From the NCBI GenBank assembly GCA_964036045.1, contig OZ038384.1, forward strand, positions 51,250,843 to 51,314,842: a stretch of DNA of 64,000 nt. The letters are read 5' to 3'. Source of the stretch: Eutreptiella sp. 'Long Island Sound 2002' (lineage: Eukaryota > Euglenozoa > Euglenophyceae > Eutreptiales > Eutreptiaceae). The position numbers were made by a program, and so were the translations under genes. Under the pieces are notes generated by a model. The model was not told the DNA's origin, did not search any database, and saw only the letters and a list, made by a program, of their open reading frames with translations. This document shows, piece after piece, positions 51,327-62,590 of the stretch (within the stretch, counting starts at the first letter, position 1; every line of letters starts with the position of its first letter).

Positions 51327-54300
51327 GAATGATTCACGCAGGGGTGAAACAATTCACGGAGGGGCAGAAATAATTCACGGAGACATCAAATAATTCACGG
51401 AGGGGCATAAATAATTCACGGAGGCATCAAATAATTCACGGAGGGGCAGAAATAATTCACGGAGGCATCAAAAAATTCACGGAGGGGCAGAAATAATTCA
51501 CGGAGGGGTGAAATAATTCACGGAGGGGCAGAAATAATTCACGGAGGGGTGAAATAATTCACGGAGGGGCAGAAATAATTCACGGAGGCATCAAATAATT
51601 CACTGAGGGGCAAAAAAAATTCACGGAGGGGCAGAAATAATTCACGGAGGCATCAAATAATTCACGGAGGGGCATAAATAATTCACGGAGGGGCCGAAAT
51701 AATTCACGGAGGCATCAAATAATTCACGGAGGGGCATAAATGATTCACGGAGTCATCAAATAATTCACGGAGGGGCAGACATTCAATCACGGAGGCATCA
51801 AATGATTCACGGAGGGGCATAAATAATTCACGGAGGGGCATCAATGATTCACGGAGGGGCAGAAATAATTCACGGAGGGGCATAAATGATTCACGGAGGC
51901 ATCAAATAATACACGGAGGGGCAAAAATAATTCACGGAGGCATCAAATAATTCACGGAGGGGCAGAAATAATGCACGGAGGCATCAAATGATTCACGGAG
52001 GGGCAGAAATAATTCACGGAGGGGCATAAATAATTCACGGAGGCATCAAATAATTCAGGGAGGGGCATAAATGATCCACGGAGGCATCAAATAAATCACG
52101 GAGGGGCCGAAGTATTTCACAGAGGGGCATAAATGATTCACGGAGGCGTGAAATAATTCACGGAGGGGCAGTAATAATTCACAGAGGAATCAAATGATTC
52201 ACGGAGGGGCATAAATAATTCACGGAGGCATCAAATAATTCACGGAGGGGCAGAAATAATTCCTGGAGGCATCAAATAATTCACGGAGAATCATAAATAA
52301 TTCACGGAGGCATCAAATGATTCACGGAGGGGCAGAAATAATTCACCGAGGGGCAGAAATAATTCGCGGAGGCATGAAAAAATTCACGGAGGGGCATAAA
52401 TGATTCACGGAGGCATCAAATAATTCACGGAGGGGCAGAAAAAATTCACGGAGGCATCAAATAATTCACGGAGGGGCAGAAATAATTCACGGAGGCATCA
52501 AATGATTTACGGAGGGGCAGAAATAATTCACAGAGGGGCAGAAATAATTCACGGAGGCATGAAAGAATTCACGGAGGGGCATAAATGATTCACGGAGGAG
52601 TGAAATGATTCACGGAGGGGCAGAAATAATTCACAAAGGCATCAAATGATTCACGGAGGGGCAGAAATAATTCACGGAGGCATCAAATAATTCACGGAGG
52701 GGCAGAAATATTTCACGGAGGGGCAGAAATAATTCACGGAGGGGTGAAATAATTCACGGAGGGGCATAAATGATTCACGGAGGCATCAAATAATTCACGG
52801 AGGGGCAGAAATAATTCACGGAGGCATCAAATAATTCACGGAGGGGCAGAAATATTTCACGGAGGGGCAGAAATAATTCACGGAGGGGTGAAATAATTCA
52901 CGGAGGGGCAGAAAAAATTCACGGAGGGGCATAAATAATTCACGGAGGCATCAAATAATTCACAGAGGGGCAGAAATAATTCACGGAAGGGTAAAATAAT
53001 TCACGGAGGGGCAGGAAAAATTCACGGAGGGGCGTAAATAATTCACGTAGGCATCAAATGATTCACTGAGGGGCAAAAGGAATTCACGGAGGGGCAGAAA
53101 TAATTCACGGAGGCATGAAATAATTCACGGAGGGGCATAAATGATTCACGGAGGGGTGAAATAATTCACGGAGGGGCAGATATAATTCACGGAGGCATCA
53201 AATAATTCACGGAGGGGCAAAAATAATGCACGGAGGCATCAAATAATGGACAGAGGGGCAGAAAAAATTCACGGAGGCATGAAATAATTCACGGAGGGGC
53301 AGAAATCATTCACAAAGGGGCAGAAATAATTCACGGAGGCATGAATTAATTCACGGAGGGGCAGAAATAATTCACGGAGGGGCAGAAATAATTCACGGGG
53401 GCATCAAATAATTCACGGAGGGGCATAAATAATTCACGGAGGCATCGAATAATTCACGGAGGGTCAGAAATAATTCACGGAGGGGTGAAATAATTCAGGG
53501 AGGGGCGGTAATAATTCATGGAGGGGTGAAAAAATTCATGGAGGGGCATAAATAATTCACGGAGGCATCAAATAATTCACGGAGGGGCAGAAATAATTCA
53601 CGGAGGCATCAAATAATTCACGGAGGGGCAGAAATAATTCACGGAGGGGCAAAAATAATTCACGGAGGCATCAAATAATTCACGGAGGGGCAGAAATAAT
53701 TCACGGAGGGGCATAAATAATGCACGGAGGCATCAAATAATTCACGGAGGGGCAGAAATAATTCACGGAGGGGCAGAAATAATTCACGGAGGCACCAAAA
53801 AATTCACGGAGGGGCAGAAAAAATTCACGGAGGGGCAAAAATGATTCAGGGAGGCATGAATTAATTCACGGAGGGGCAGAAATAATTCACGGAGGCATCA
53901 AATACTTCACGGAGGGGCATAAATAATTCACGGAGGCATCAAATAATTCACGGAGGGGCAGAAATAATTCACGAAGGGGTGAAATAATTCACGGAGGGGC
54001 AGTAATAATTCATGGAGGGGCATGAATAATTCACGGAGGCATCAAATAATTCACGGAGGGGCAGAAATAATTCACGGAGGGGCAGAAATAATTCACGAAG
54101 GCATCAAAAAATTCACGGAGGGGCAGAAATAATTCACGGAGGGGTGAAATAATTCATGGAGGGGCAGAAATAATTCACGGAGGGGTGAAATAATTCACGG
54201 AGGGGCAGAAATAATTCACGGAGGGGTGAAATAATTCACGGAGGGGCATAAATGATTCACGGAGGCATCAAATAATTCACGGAGGGGTGAAACAATTCAC

Positions 54301-54375
54301 GGAGGGGCAGAAATAATTCACGGAGGGGCAGAAATAATTCACGGAGGGGTGAAATAATTCACGGAGGGGCAGAAA
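51262..54375 (+). repeat. 3.1-kb minisatellite of 20/21-bp units, about 150 copies
   Basis: The core is ATTCACGGAGG followed by one of four tails: GGCAGAAATA (21 bp), CATCAAATA (20 bp), GGTGAAATA (20 bp) or GGCATAAATA (21 bp). Types are mixed with a strong tendency to alternate. It lies between two minus-strand ORFs of the hAT-like element. Because 20 is not a multiple of three, no frame can stay open through it. Confidence 0.97.
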
Positions 54376-54379
54376 CTCC

Positions 54380-55573
54380 TGCGGCTCAGCGGCCCGCAGT
54401 AGATGGGTTGGGGGGTAGACGACGACCCTGGTCGGGGCGCTGTGGCCGGGGACCGAGGGCGAACTCCTGCGGCTCGGCGGCGCGCAGTGGGTGAGAGATG
54501 AACGCGTGGGTGTTGGGGCAGGCCCAACTCGGATGTCTGCGTCAGAGACGCGACGGTCTAGACCCAAGACGCACTTCCTCGCCTCAAGGGGGAGGTTGGA
54601 AATAAAAGAGTGCCCTATGTGTAAGACACGCCCGGTGCAAACTTGCCGAAGAGCTGGAAATTGGAACGTTTCGCCGAAGTCTGTGGACGTTGCGGGGGGG
54701 GCCTGCGCAGGCAGCAATGACCCAAACTGCGGCCTCTCCGGCGGGGGGGCGGACTGAGACGCACGGCGCTGGAGCAATGAACCGTACTGCGGGGTGGGGC
54801 ACGGCCGCTTCAGGGCGGGAGCCAATGGGAGGAGTGAGGAGCGGCGGTGCCTGCTATACTGGGTCAGTGTCACCTGATCACTTGCTGGAGGGGGCAGTGG
54901 CAGACGAGGCACAGGTTGTGGGGCCGGCTTGGGGATACGGGGGGGTTTTGGGGTAGCACATAGAATTTCAAGCACCACTGCTGCATGCTCCTCGTCCCTG
55001 GAAAGGAAATGCGAACGGCTAATTTGCATGCCCTCCTGCCACACCCGCAAGGAAATTTTCTTGGGCTGCTGAACCGCAAACCGGTACATCGCACGGCGGT
55101 TGATCTCCCCGTCCACGAAATACTGAACCCCACCCCCGTGATTCTCCCGGATGAGCTGCAATGTTTCGGCACTGTAGGGCCCGTGAACAGTGGGGTTGGG
55201 GGGGGTGGGGGGGTTCCTTGGGTACGTACTTGGGGGGTTGTGGGGGGGATGGCGGTGGAACGGCAGTGCACATCAGGGCCTCCTCCACGGCTTCCAGGGC
55301 TACCAGGTATGGGGTTGAGGTAAAGTGGGGTCTCGGTGGAGGACTTACTGGCGTTGGAGAGGTTGCTGGTGAAGGGGGAGAGGGGGGCGGTGTTGGCAAT
55401 GGAGGCTGGGGCGAGGCAAGGTCGCTGGGACACTTCTTAGCGTCAGAGTCCCACGGTGGCGAGGGGGGTTGGTCTCCAAACCGCAATTGCTCCGGCAGAT
55501 CCCCCCAACCACATTCCGGGAACGAAGGGCTGGAGGGGACGGAAGAGGCCACGCTAAGGGGGCTAGACGACAT
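54380..55573 (-). CDS. Pro-rich protein with a GHSF (SGNH-like) segment, carried by the hAT-like element
   Basis: Starts MSSSPLSVASSVPSSPS at 55573. After a Pro-rich stretch the frame changes by one base at a C-rich tract (about 55200), then ETLQLIRENHGGGVQYFVDG, AMYRFAVQQPKKISLRVWQ, and another Pro-rich part. Next comes GRVLHIGHSFISNLPLEARK, which recalls the GDS/GHS block of SGNH hydrolase-like domains. The frame ends in the minisatellite. I cannot name the family. It may be a second element protein or the 5' exon of the transposase. Confidence 0.45.
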
Positions 55574-55589
55574 GGCAAACTGCAGCGCG

Positions 55590-55740
55590 CAGCGGGTGGT
55601 GGCGCAGGCCCAACTCCAATGTCTGGGTCAGAGATGCAGTGGTCTAGACCCAAGACACACTTCCTCGCCTCAAGGGGGGGGTAGGTAACAAAAGAGTGCC
55701 CTATGTGTAGAAGAGGCTCAGTGCACACGCGTCTCCTATG
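55590..55740 (-). pseudogene. second copy of the GHSF segment
   Basis: The minus-strand words LLHIGHSFVTYPPLEARKC and LGLDHCISDPDIGVGPAP repeat LHIGHSFISNLPLEARKC and LGLDRRVSDADIRVGPAP of the ORF at 54380-55573, about 1.1 kb apart. It is short and outside any longer frame, so it is a partial duplication. Confidence 0.6.
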
Positions 55741-55799
55741 CAATACACACATTTCCCTTTGTCTCAGTAAGAGGCACAACATGCAACAATTACAAATAC

Positions 55800-57350
55800 C
55801 AAGAGATTAGGACCAAATGAAATCAAAACGAATTACCTCCAAGTTGTCAACCACCAATACACACATAGCAGAGCCCCTTCTGAGGTTTTTTTTTGGATGA
55901 CAGTGGGACTTCTGCATCACCCAACTCAAATGCAGTCCGCCACATTGGACAGTACTGCGCCCAGCAAGGCACAATGAAAAAGAAACCTTGGGGCCGGAAT
56001 CTGCGCAATGACCCAGACAAGCTGTCAAGGTAGGGGCTGGCATATGTTGTGCAGCAGTAGGGTGCAGGAGGGCTGAGTGCAGTGGTTTTCAGCAGGTTTG
56101 GCAAACATGCAGATCCATCCAACTCCATCCAACAAAATAGGGCCTAAAACAGTAGGTCCCCGGACGGATTGTTCCCACGTGGCTGACACATCATCGAAGG
56201 GGATGCATACATACAAAGCACAACCTGGGTACACATGTGCATGCAGATACCTACAAGTCGGGACCATCAAATAAAATAAAAACAAATCGAAACACCAAGC
56301 ATCAGCAAAGCAGACCATCAAATAAAAAAAACCAAAACACAAACATCAGCAAAGCAGACCCCCGTCTCAGTATTAGCAAAGTAAGCGAAATAGCCAAAGC
56401 AGAGCCCCTTCTCATTACATTGTTTTTGGTAGAAGCGTCAGCCTCCCGGCGCCATACGTGGGGATGTTTCAGACGTGTCTCTGGGGCTCCTTAGGGATGC
56501 TGCTGCTACGAAGCTGGATCCCTTCCCGGTGGAACGTAGAGTTGGATGGTACTGATTTTCCCAGGCTTAGGCAAATGCTCTTTCACGCCCCACTTTCTCA
56601 ACAGCTCTGCCAACCCAAACAGGGCCTAAGAAAAAAGGTCCTTGCGGGAGTCTGTGCCTCTGCTATGGGGGAAGCACAGACCCGATGTCGGCGGAGCATC
56701 CCCCTGCGTTTGCGCCCTTGGTAACAAAAAATCATCGTAGGGGATGCATAACACCTGTAACACACACTTGGCAACACAACAACAGAGAAGAGCCCCTTCT
56801 CAGCTACACCCCTGCATGTGCACAAAGGACCTTGCATTGGATTCATGGTTTTTTGGGGAGCGGTGTACCACGGCGTTGTACCACAGTGTTACATGCTAAG
56901 CGTGTCAACTGTTTGCTTGGGGACCCACATCAGGTGCCGTATTGGCTGTACTAGGATGAGGATTTGGGCAGTGGCACTGGTAGTGGCATTTTTAAAAATC
57001 CGTGGAACACAAAACAGGGCCTAAGAAAAAGGTCCCTGCGGGGGTCTGCGCATGGCACCCTGCTGCAGCCCAGACCCAAGTTCCACGGAGCAGGCCCGTG
57101 CACACACAATGTCGCCATCATCGAAGGGGCTGAAAACGGTTGGAAACTGCACAACCCACATCTACTAACAACAAATCGGGACGGGCTCGCAATACATGGA
57201 TGCAAATACCAGGAAATCAGAACCCCTTCTCAGTTGTTGTCAGTGCATTCTTCATCGAAGGGGTCTGTGGTCGTAGGCGCCAGGGCCTAGACCACACACA
57301 GCTAAAACACCTCAAGGATGTTCTGCATAATGAAATTGTGAGCACATTCT
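55800..57350 (+). repeat. degenerate repeats of about 170-450 bp inside the hAT-like element
   Basis: Recurrent words: AACAGGGCCTAAGAAAAAGG (56617 and 57011, with a weaker copy at 56136), ATCATCGAAGGGGATGCATA-like (56190, 56725, 57118) and CCCCTTCTCAG (56404, 56790, 57227, 57380). The last two units also share RRRQGLDHTQL when read as protein. They look like decayed copies of one exon. Confidence 0.5.
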
Positions 57351-57356
57351 GATCGG

Positions 57357-58055
57357 ATGCAGAAACAAACATGTCCAAACCCCTTCTCAGCTGTTGTCAG
57401 CATCATCAGTGAAGGGGTATATGGTCGGAGGCGCCAAGGCCTAGACCACACACAACTTGAACACCTCCAGGGTGTTCTACATAATCACATTGAAAGAACA
57501 GCAAAATGTCTGTGTGAGTGTGCTAGCCTGAGGTCCTGGAGCAAGCTGCAGAAATGGTGTCCTACTTATACCCAAGTCCGCACCCTTGCTGAACCCGGCG
57601 GATGTCTTACCGGTGCCACGGGGTACGCCCCGGGTCTCTCCGCCCCTAGGTGCCCAATTTCTGTGCTGGCACCAAAAATCCTTGGGGGAATACCCAGCGA
57701 TAACGCCAAGGTATTGGTTTTTCCTACCTGCCTGCCTACTACAGGGGAGGGGTGGCCAAAAGCTATGAGGCATGAAAACGCCTGTTTGCTATGTGGCCAA
57801 AACCTAGGCTACCACTGCCACTGCCCACCGAAAACCCTGTTAAAATTCCAGGAAACTGGCAGGACACTGATAAACACACTGTAGGTCCTACACACCCTAC
57901 TGTGGACCCAGCCTTCGAAGGATGACGTCATCCAGGCCTTCCACTCCTACACGCACACGCTACTTGGTGCTGCTGTCAACGAGGTCGTAGGCCCTACTGG
58001 CCTTCCTGTGAGAGAAGCAAGCAAAACACAGCGCTGCTAAGCTGCTGTGGCCTGA
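57357..58055 (+). CDS. cysteine/histidine-containing protein of unknown function, hAT-element cargo
   Basis: Frame from ATG 57357: RRRQGLDHTQLEHLQGVLHN, CECASLRSWSKLQKWCPTY, GGIPSDNAKVLVFPTCLPT, ACLLCGQNLGYHCHCPP (possible metal site). It passes TAG (57882-57884) and continues VLHTLLWTQPSKDDVIQAF, HTLLGAAVNEVVG, TAA (58038-58040), then TGA (58053-58055). With UAR as sense it is 232 residues. It is on the strand opposite to the transposase. No family recognised. Confidence 0.4.
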
Positions 58056-58522
58056 CAGGGACACTATTACGCGTACCCCTGCCAGGGCTTGGAGGGAAGG
58101 AGTGCACTGCGGCGCAGCGTGAGTACGTGTCGTTCATGGCGGAGTCGTTCAGCATCTTCTTCGGTGCTTCCCCATTTCTTTGGTGTGATCTGCGCCCTTT
58201 TTGCTGGGCAAAAAATTGCGCCGTCGAAGACAGCAAAGTGCACCAATCACCCTCACCTACACCACCTGAGAGGTTCACATGCAGGCACTGTTTTGGGCTG
58301 AGGAACCTAACCACCCTCGCCCTATTATACGGGTCCTCGAGTGGAAAATAATACGCTGTCCCAAAACACGTCCTTCCAAGAAAGCAAGCTTAAGGAACTC
58401 CGCCCGTTCTCTTATAGAACGTAGGGCGGAGCCCCTGGGTAACCTAAACAAGGGTTTACCGGGCTCACCACGCGTGGCCTGCCCTTTAATGCGTCATGTG
58501 CATGCACAGGACACACAGTCGC

Positions 58523-58717
58523 AATGACTCTACCAGGGGGTGGCCCCTCCTGGGCTTACTCACCTTACCTACCGCAATGTCAAGCTCCATGACTCTACCA
58601 GGGGGTGGCCCCTCCTAGGCTTACTCACCTTACCTACCGCAATGTCAAGCTCAATGACTCTACCAGGGGGTGGCCCCTCCTGGGCTTACTCACCTTACCT
58701 ACCGCTGCAAGTGAAAG
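58523..58717 (+). repeat. three 65-bp tandem repeats
   Basis: The unit starts ATGACTCTACCAGGGGGTGG at 58523, 58588 and 58653 and is nearly identical. On the minus strand each unit contains GGTAAGGTGAGTAAG, two overlapping splice-donor consensus sequences. Confidence 0.9.
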
Positions 58718-58739
58718 GAGAGCAAACAACATGACATGC

Positions 58740-59070
58740 ACACATGCAGGCATATTTTCCCCAACCCACCATTTTCCTGAAGTGAAGTTCCCGTGTCTCT
58801 GTGGGGGTGGGGGGGGGGGGGGTACTGCCCTTTTATCCCCATTTTCCTGAAGTGAAGTTCCTATGTGTCTGGTGGAGGGGGGTGGGGGCTGCACTTTTAT
58901 GATTCGAAACGGGGGGGGGGTACTATGCTTTCCCCCATGTTGAACGTTTTCCGAGGTTCCATATTTTCCCATTTTCCACTTGTCCACTAGTCTGATATTG
59001 GGGGGGGGGGGTCTATCATAGGGGCCTTGGGTGTTGGGGGTTGGGGGGGATGGTGCATAAAAGTCTGAAG
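58740..59070 (-). repeat. right subterminal inverted-repeat region of the hAT-like element
   Basis: In complement it contains GGAACTTCACTTCAGGAAAATGG twice (quoted in part), C8-C14 tracts and the AGTCTGA heptamer three times. It matches the arrangement at 48605-49080 in inverted orientation. Confidence 0.7.
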
Positions 59071-59112
59071 TCTGAAGTCTGATAGCCCATTGGGTTACTA
59101 TACCCATAGCTG

Positions 59113-59120
59113 GCGGGGTG
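59113..59120 (+). repeat. right 8-bp target-site duplication GCGGGGTG
   Basis: Perfect copy of 48581-48588, immediately after the right terminal inverted repeat. Downstream codons continue the interrupted frame. Confidence 0.85.
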
Positions 59121-59345
59121 CTTCGGCCCCTTTGGCATCAGCTCAGACCTACGTACGACTCTTAGGTCGGCATGCATTGACACATGTGTATCACTCAGAG
59201 GACTTTCCCAAGCTTAAAGTGCCCCCACAACAGGTAGCATGGTTTTGCGTTACACTGGGTTACCGGCACATTACTCTCTGCTAATGCATTGGGCATCAGC
59301 AGGTAGGTCTCATCGGTGGTTCGGAGGAATTCAACGGCCCTCATA
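59121..59345 (+). CDS. 3' continuation of the gene split by the hAT-like element
   Basis: Reads SAPLASAQTYVRLLGRHALT, VYHSEDFPKLKVPPQQVAWF, CVTLGYRHITLC, TAA (59282-59284), then CIGHQQVGLIGGSEEFNGPH, and ends in TAA TGA near 59346. It is the direct continuation of 48090-48588 once the insertion and one target duplication are removed. The TAA again falls where the frame plainly continues. Confidence 0.5.
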
Positions 59346-59454
59346 CAAAATAATGAAGATATCAGACTTCCCAGCTGCATCTGCGGTACGGTCGGTAATG
59401 GGATGGACACACACGCCAGCACCCCTTTTCATGCAGCCTATTCGGTCCGGTTGA

Positions 59455-60470
59455 ACAGGCTTAGTTCCCACGACAGTTTCCATGCTCCACCAATTTGTAT
59501 TGAGCCTCATGAAGCAGCTCTCGCATGCAAACCCCATAGTACGCTTTTCTACCAGGGAGAGTTTATGGTGGGCATATTAAGTCTTTCATCGTCAAATGAT
59601 TTGTGTGCAGTCAGTCCTAGCAGAAATGTGTCTAGCACATAGCACTGATGATGATCGATTTCTTTATGTTGCTCACCATTTGGGTATCACTCTCCACTTC
59701 CCACATGTTAACACAGTGCATGATGATCATAATCCCGTGCGCAAAAGTCGGAGTCAAACGGAAACACACATCGTTCATGCATGGATGAATGAAGGATATC
59801 ACCGCATGGTGCAGGCCACGCAAGCTGAGTGGCCATAGCCAGATTGGCACGACAGTGCCCTTAGGCCTCAACCTCCTATCTCAGATGCCCTACATCCAAT
59901 AGTTCCAGAACTTTTACATATACCAGAGTACCCCTTTTTCATGTCAGATGGCTCTTGGTTTGACAATGGCGAGTGTGGAGCTTGTTTTGCAGCTGGGTCG
60001 ATGCAGACCCATGAGTACATACCGTACGAAACACACATCCCCTTATACCTCGATCACTCCTCTGCGGGCGACACAGCTATATGTAACATGGACGGTACTG
60101 CGTGCACGTCATACCAACCCCAACCCTCAAGAACGTCACTAGGTAACTCAACCCTTGTCCTACACGGTCTGCTTTTCCCATATTCTAGCACTAGAATCTT
60201 GCAATCATCAGCAAACCCACCTCATTCATCGAATCTTAGTGGACTATCGCACCATGTCACAGTCCTTCAAGACTCCTCAACATATCCACTCGCACCGATC
60301 AGGCACTACCATAGACGGTATTCTAGACGCAGTGGACGCTGGTGCCGAACACTTTGCGCGTCAGCAGCAACCGCGGTGTGGCTGGATATGCCAGGTAGAT
60401 GAGCCATGTCACTTTTAGTGTCTAGAACAAGCAAAAAGACGAATTCAACTCCTTTTTGGAGCGCTTGGTG
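59455..60470 (+). CDS. retroelement protein with RNase H-like domain
   Basis: Frame 1 (59455-60402) reads TTVSMLHQFVLSLMKQLSH, RESLWWAY, TAA (59578-59580), VFHRQMICVQSVLAEMC, QATQAEWP, TAG (59836-59838), PDWHDSALRPQPPISDA, FFMSDGSWFDNGECGACFA. The last words match the first strand of RNase H (D-G-S...G..GA). A shift near 60150 leads to frame 2: HILALESCN (Glu), ILVDYRTM (Asp), PQHIHSHRSGTTIDG, LDAVDAGAEHFARQ (His and final Asp), DEPCHF, TAG (60416-60418), CLEQAKRRIQLLFGALGV. The order of D, E, D, H, D fits type I RNase H. I saw no reverse transcriptase nearby. Confidence 0.5.
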
Positions 60471-60509
60471 TCCAAGCTCTTTTGCCATGCACAGCAAGTG
60501 GAATATGCA

Positions 60510-61370
60510 GCCTAAGACACGGGGTACAACCTCTATGAGGATGCGGTGATGCATACAGAGATACTCTGGGACACCCACCTATCGGCATTCTTTGTTCGAC
60601 AAGGCATACAAACTTTCAAGCATAAGTGGCCTTTGTGTGGACAAGGTGTCACACCACAACATTTTTCGATGAATGCCCTTTTGCTATGTGGTATGCCCTG
60701 TATGTGCATATCAATCCATCTCTCCTAATATCCAGCTTCTTACCCTCATGGAAACACTGTGTCCCTACACCCTGGGGAGTGCGGATACGCCATATTGAAG
60801 GGCCTCTCAACCTCACGGTACGACCCATGGTGGGGCTTCAAGTCCCACGTCAACTCATTCATGTCACTCCTAGTGGACGTTGCACCTCCGCCGGAATACG
60901 CGCCGTAGAGCGCACGGGCGCTAAACGAGCGTCGCTTGTCAAACTTTTGTGGTCACTCATCACGTTGGTTTATAAAATGCACCACCCGTCATTTCATCTT
61001 TTGTATCCAATGTACCAAGAATATCAATGCACTGGCAATGTTGGCAGCATGTTCTTACTTGCAGCCGTGCATCCGGCAAGAATTCCGAGAAGTGCTTGGG
61101 TGGCGACTCCTACAGGAGAAAGCCTGCATGTGGCCACACCTAGGTTTGCTATACTTGGTTAGACAGCGACATGGTGTACATATAGTTGTTCACTCCACGT
61201 TTCATCTCACTCTACATCCTAATGAGCTGTCACCTGTTTTGTATTGGTACCTTAATGCCCTCACATGTGATTGGCCAGATACCGAGTGCGGGTGTCCCTC
61301 CCTCATGCTGGTGGACACCCGGTGGCACAGGCTAAAGGCCTTTTTGTGGGTACCTGGGTGTGGGTGATGA
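60510..61370 (+). CDS. region after the RNase H domain, probable C-terminal part of the same element, broken
   Basis: A frame with YEDAVMHTEILWDTHLSAFF and FKHKWPLCGQGVTPQHFS (possible zinc knob), then ECPFAMWYALYVHINPSLL and VRIRHIEGPLNLTVRPM in the next frame. Further downstream are KCTTRHFIFCIQCTKNINA and HIVVHSTFHLTLHPNELSP. Frames change at least twice. Not recognised as a known domain. Confidence 0.35.
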
Positions 61371-62590
61371 AGTATGGGTATGAAGAACATGAACGATAGA
61401 TCACATGCAGAGATCAAGATGCCGGAAGAGAATGGTTTCGTAAAAGTAGGGCTATGCAAAGAGTGATGCAGCTGACTTTGGAGGCTCTGGTGCTGCTTGT
61501 GTCAGTGCAATACAAACACCCCCCCACGCTGTGCATGCCTACCCACCACAAGGATAGGCCCGCCGACGCCCACCACCCAAAGCCCAACCACTTGCACCCG
61601 CGCATGCATTCCCGCGACCCCAAGAAACCCCATTACCAAGCCCACCGCTCGCCGGCCAGAGCCATCCCACCCCGCGCACACCACCCCGCGCACCACGCAC
61701 ACAGCAACCAAGGGCCGGTCAAACGGGCCACCCAACACCCTAACTCTCCACAACCCGCCCCCGAAGTGCCAATACCTTTGGAGGCCCATAGTGCCCCATA
61801 TTGTTTTTTAAAAAAAAAAAAAAGAAATCATGTCGTTCACAGCGCGGAGCCTTTTTGCTGCATAGCTAAGCGTAATGGAGGGGGTAATTCCAACCTAGTT
61901 GTATGGAGAGGAGCAGCCACAGGTGATTTAGGGGTGGGAAGTAGCAAAAAGGCAAAAATTTGCGCCCTCACTACTAGTGAACACAACCACTGCTTTATCT
62001 CTTTTCGGCGTATGAAATTCGAAAAATGGACAAACCACACCGTAAAAGTATGTTTTGCACGACGATATGAAAAAGGGAGCACACATTCGTGAATGGCACG
62101 GAGTGCGGTCGTCATGGCAACTGTCGTAATGCGCCAACAACGGCAACCATATTTCACACACCCTTGAAAAATGGTTGCACGATGTAGCCAGGAACAACAA
62201 AGAACTAAACATGTGACAAATGACGGTGCAAACAAGCATTTTTGGAAAGAGCCCACACCAAGGAAATGCACGAGAAACTAGAGAACTATTACATGGGTGT
62301 ATACCAAAACAACACGATATCGCCAAACATGTAGTAGCGGGGCATAAAATAGGGAAATGCAATAGTTGGGCTCTACAAAGCCCAAATCCATGTAAACAAC
62401 TAGGAGCACCCATGAATTACGATAACTATCAACACATCCGGACCATCAGTCGGATGAGGTAATGGATACCGTTAGCAGCGCATTGTTTAGTCTTGCCCAT
62501 CCCAACCCGAGTGCACTCCTTTCACATACCAAAGACCGCCAACCATAGACAATACATGGTAGCATTAGGACGTACTAGTCGAATTGTGTA
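61371..62590. other. no gene recognised
   Basis: Contains a C/A-rich block (61510-61800), an A13 run (61810-61822) and mixed sequence. ORFs here are short and compositional. Confidence 0.5.

Larger units (their letters stand above)
48589..59112. mobile_element. complete 10.5-kb hAT-like DNA transposon
   Basis: The termini CAGCTATGGGTATA (48589-48602) and its exact complement (59099-59112) are flanked by an 8-bp duplication, GCGGGGTG. Inside each end lie (AGTCTGA)3 and about 400 bp of C-tract-rich subterminal repeat, inverted between the ends; both share AAAATGGTG(C/G)GTTRGGGAAAATA, for example. Genes: a transposase-like ORF (-, 49215-51326), a Pro-rich/GHSF-motif ORF (-, 54380-55573) and a cysteine-containing ORF (+, 57357-58055), plus a 3.1-kb minisatellite. 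A CAG start, 8-bp duplication and hAT-type dimerisation motif agree on the superfamily. The insertion splits a reading frame that is restored by removing the element. Confidence 0.8.

Noticed and set aside
51262-54375. CRISPR-like array
   Set aside because: The repeats are contiguous 20/21-bp units with no unique spacers, in a eukaryotic transposon context.
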